Origin: DAOUKH01 sp965261455
GTDB taxonomy: Bacteria > Chloroflexota > Dehalococcoidia > SHYB01
Reading direction: 5' to 3'
Length of the DNA stretch: 64,000 nucleotides
NCBI GenBank assembly: GCA_965261455.1
Contig: OZ253453.1
Coordinates: forward strand, 2,046,001 to 2,110,000
Positions 62,821-64,000 of this stretch are shown here, piece after piece. Made by a program: the position numbers and the translations under genes. The notes beneath the pieces were generated by a model. The model was given only the letters and a program-made list of their open reading frames with translations. It searched no databases and was not told the origin of the DNA. Numbering within the stretch: the stretch's first letter is position 1; the number at the start of each line of letters is the position of its first letter.

Positions 62821-62936
62821 GGGGCACCGTTTGGGGCTGTGGTGAGCTTCTCGGCAGCGCCAGCGTACTCCGGGCGCGGGCAAGACAAAAGGGTATGGCG
62901 CGGGGCTCCTGGACACCGGCGGTCGATGAAAGGCCG

Positions 62937-64000
62937 CTAGCGTATCGGCTTGGACTCTACGAGGCCGCCGTAGGGGAGGAGGGCGTGGACGAAGGCGCCG
63001 GCTGGGCCGCCGGCGATTACCACGTTCACATCCTCCGGCGTCCGCGCGCTGCCCACGCGGCGCTCGTCGTCGCCGGGGCCGGGGGTCCCGCCGCGGGCGG
63101 CGATAGGGCTCGCGTTGGAGGGCCAGCCATGCTCCTTGGCCCAGCGGACGGTGCGGGTCGTCTTCTCGAAAAAGGCGGTGCGGATGTCGGCCTTAGTCCA
63201 GCCATCGCGGACGAAGTGCTCGGCGCACTCGGGCGGGATAACGAGCACCGAGAAGGCCTTGGCAACGTGGCCGCCTTCGGCGAGATAGTGGGCGATGGTC
63301 TCGACGATGGCTTCGGCGCCGTGGTCGGCGTGCGCCGATATCTGGAGGTGCCCCGCGGTGGGGAAGACCGTCACCACGCTCTGGGCGGCATCGAAGCCGC
63401 GCTCGACGTGGAGCGGAGCCAGGGTGGGGAAGTCCTCTTCGTTCTCGACGATATGGTAGCCGGCGTACTTGCCGGGCTGGCCCATCGTCGAGCGGTCGAG
63501 GATGTCGCGTCCGGCGAGCTCGCCGTGGCCGGCGCCGGGCACCGATCCCATCACGTTGATCTGGGCCAGCCGCACGGCGCGACCGATCGAGGAGTTGGCG
63601 CGGTTGCCCGGGCCCAGGACGTTGCCGCGGTAGTTCATCCCCAGTTCGTTGCGGATGGGGCCGTTGACGACGAAGCCAACGGCCATGCCGCCCGTCGAGG
63701 CGTTGCCGCCGTGCAGCCCGATCCTGGGGCTCGCCATGGCCTCGATGATGGCGAGCACGACGGGGAAGTACTCGGGCAGGCACCCGGCCATCACCGCGTT
63801 GATGGCCAGCTTCTCGACGGTGAGGACGCGGCGGCGCTCGTAGTACTCGCCGACGACCTCGCCCGGCGGGCGTCCCGACGCCTCGACGAAGCGGGCGACC
63901 CGCTCCTCGGTCGGCGGGATGATAGGCAGACCGTCGGTCCAGCCCCTTGCGTGGTAGAGCTCGACCGCCGCTTCGAAGCTATCGACGTCGTACTGCGCCG
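62937..64000 (-). CDS. Conserved protein of unknown function, 5' end beyond the window
   Basis: The minus frame is open from the stop at 62937 to the window edge at 64000, so an apparent start at 63794 (GTG) is internal. The upstream part reads HARGWTDGLPIIPPTEERVA and VGEYYERRRVLTVEKLAINAV. Later blocks are LGMNYRGNVLGPGNRANSSI and GSVPGAGHGELAGRDILDR. I recognise this as a widespread family sometimes misnamed thioredoxin and found near UGSC-type (seleno)proteins, but no function can be assigned. At least 354 residues. Confidence 0.7.
   Translation of the reverse strand, partial: AQYDVDSFEAAVELYHARGWTDGLPIIPPTEERVARFVEASGRPPGEVVGEYYERRRVLTVEKLAINAVMAGCLPEYFPVVLAIIEAMASPRIGLHGGNASTGGMAVGFVVNGPIRNELGMNYRGNVLGPGNRANSSIGRAVRLAQINVMGSVPGAGHGELAGRDILDRSTMGQPGKYAGYHIVENEEDFPTLAPLHVERGFDAAQSVVTVFPTAGHLQISAHADHGAEAIVETIAHYLAEGGHVAKAFSVLVIPPECAEHFVRDGWTKADIRTAFFEKTTRTVRWAKEHGWPSNASPIAARGGTPGPGDDERRVGSARTPEDVNVVIAGGPAGAFVHALLPYGGLVESKPIR

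Overview
This is a GC-rich bacterial chromosome segment with gene content typical of Chloroflexota, plausibly an uncultured SAR202/Dehalococcoidia-like lineage. Supporting features, all inference from family content, are a giant YYY-type membrane protein, a DUF4349 lipoprotein, an R3H-AAA protein, a PSP1-holB pair, paired DinB proteins, three luciferase-like (LLM) oxidoreductases and long Thr/Pro linkers on surface lipoproteins. Genes are tightly packed, often with ATGA/GTGA overlaps, and GTG, TTG and one probable CTG start are used.

Layout. 0.1-4 kb: a peptide/nickel-type ABC uptake system (binding protein and two permeases, no ATPases). 4-7 kb: enoyl-CoA hydratase and a two-gene ADP-forming acyl-CoA synthetase. 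7-14.2 kb: housekeeping run tsaE, tsaB, ndk, DUF4349 lipoprotein, rsfS, mnmA, two DinB genes, rnhB, yraN. 14.3-18.1 kb: orphan HigA-type regulator, acyl-CoA dehydrogenase, secreted HExxH lipoprotein, cvpA. 18.15-18.98 kb: array of multi-hairpin repeats. 19-25.5 kb: HNH nuclease, PSP1, frameshifted holB, lysA, then an atypical OmpR-type regulator next to glnA, ending in a strong terminator. 26-30.7 kb: accessory island, AT-rich from about 28 kb, with a 5'-truncated oxidoreductase, BrnT/BrnA, a membrane gluzincin, a coiled-coil protein with a possible pPIWI-associated/HEPN-like C-terminus, and a tRNA 3' fragment. 30.7-40.6 kb: R3H-AAA protein, a possible acetyltransferase, pdxT/pdxS, a potassium-uptake cluster (trkH, three RCK proteins, Usp), pheA and an LLM gene. 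40.6-45.4 kb: 1577-residue GT39-YYY membrane protein. 45.5-47.6 kb: a stand-alone PLD nuclease-ATPase fusion. 47.7-51.9 kb: ybeY, dnaX, ybaB, recR, LLM gene. 52-56.5 kb: membrane molybdoenzyme and a 33-repeat LRR surface protein. 56.6-64 kb: zinc alcohol dehydrogenase, a probable selenocysteine-containing DCC-family protein, recO, biotin carboxylase and biotin carrier, an MFS transporter, and a gene running off the window.

The most striking observations are: (1) at 57743-58084 a DUF393/DCC redox protein in which the first cysteine of the CxxC motif is encoded by in-frame UGA, followed by a hairpin with a GGU apical loop at +18 to +20, as expected for a bacterial SECIS; (2) at 45502-47559 a single-gene PLD-nuclease/P-loop ATPase fusion inserted between housekeeping genes, a candidate defence system; (3) a GlnR-like regulator with a degenerate receiver beside glnA, with a tandem 11-bp-spaced site between them; (4) a molybdoenzyme with an internal Tat-like motif after membrane helices, suggesting mixed Sec/Tat insertion; (5) the island at 26-30.7 kb.
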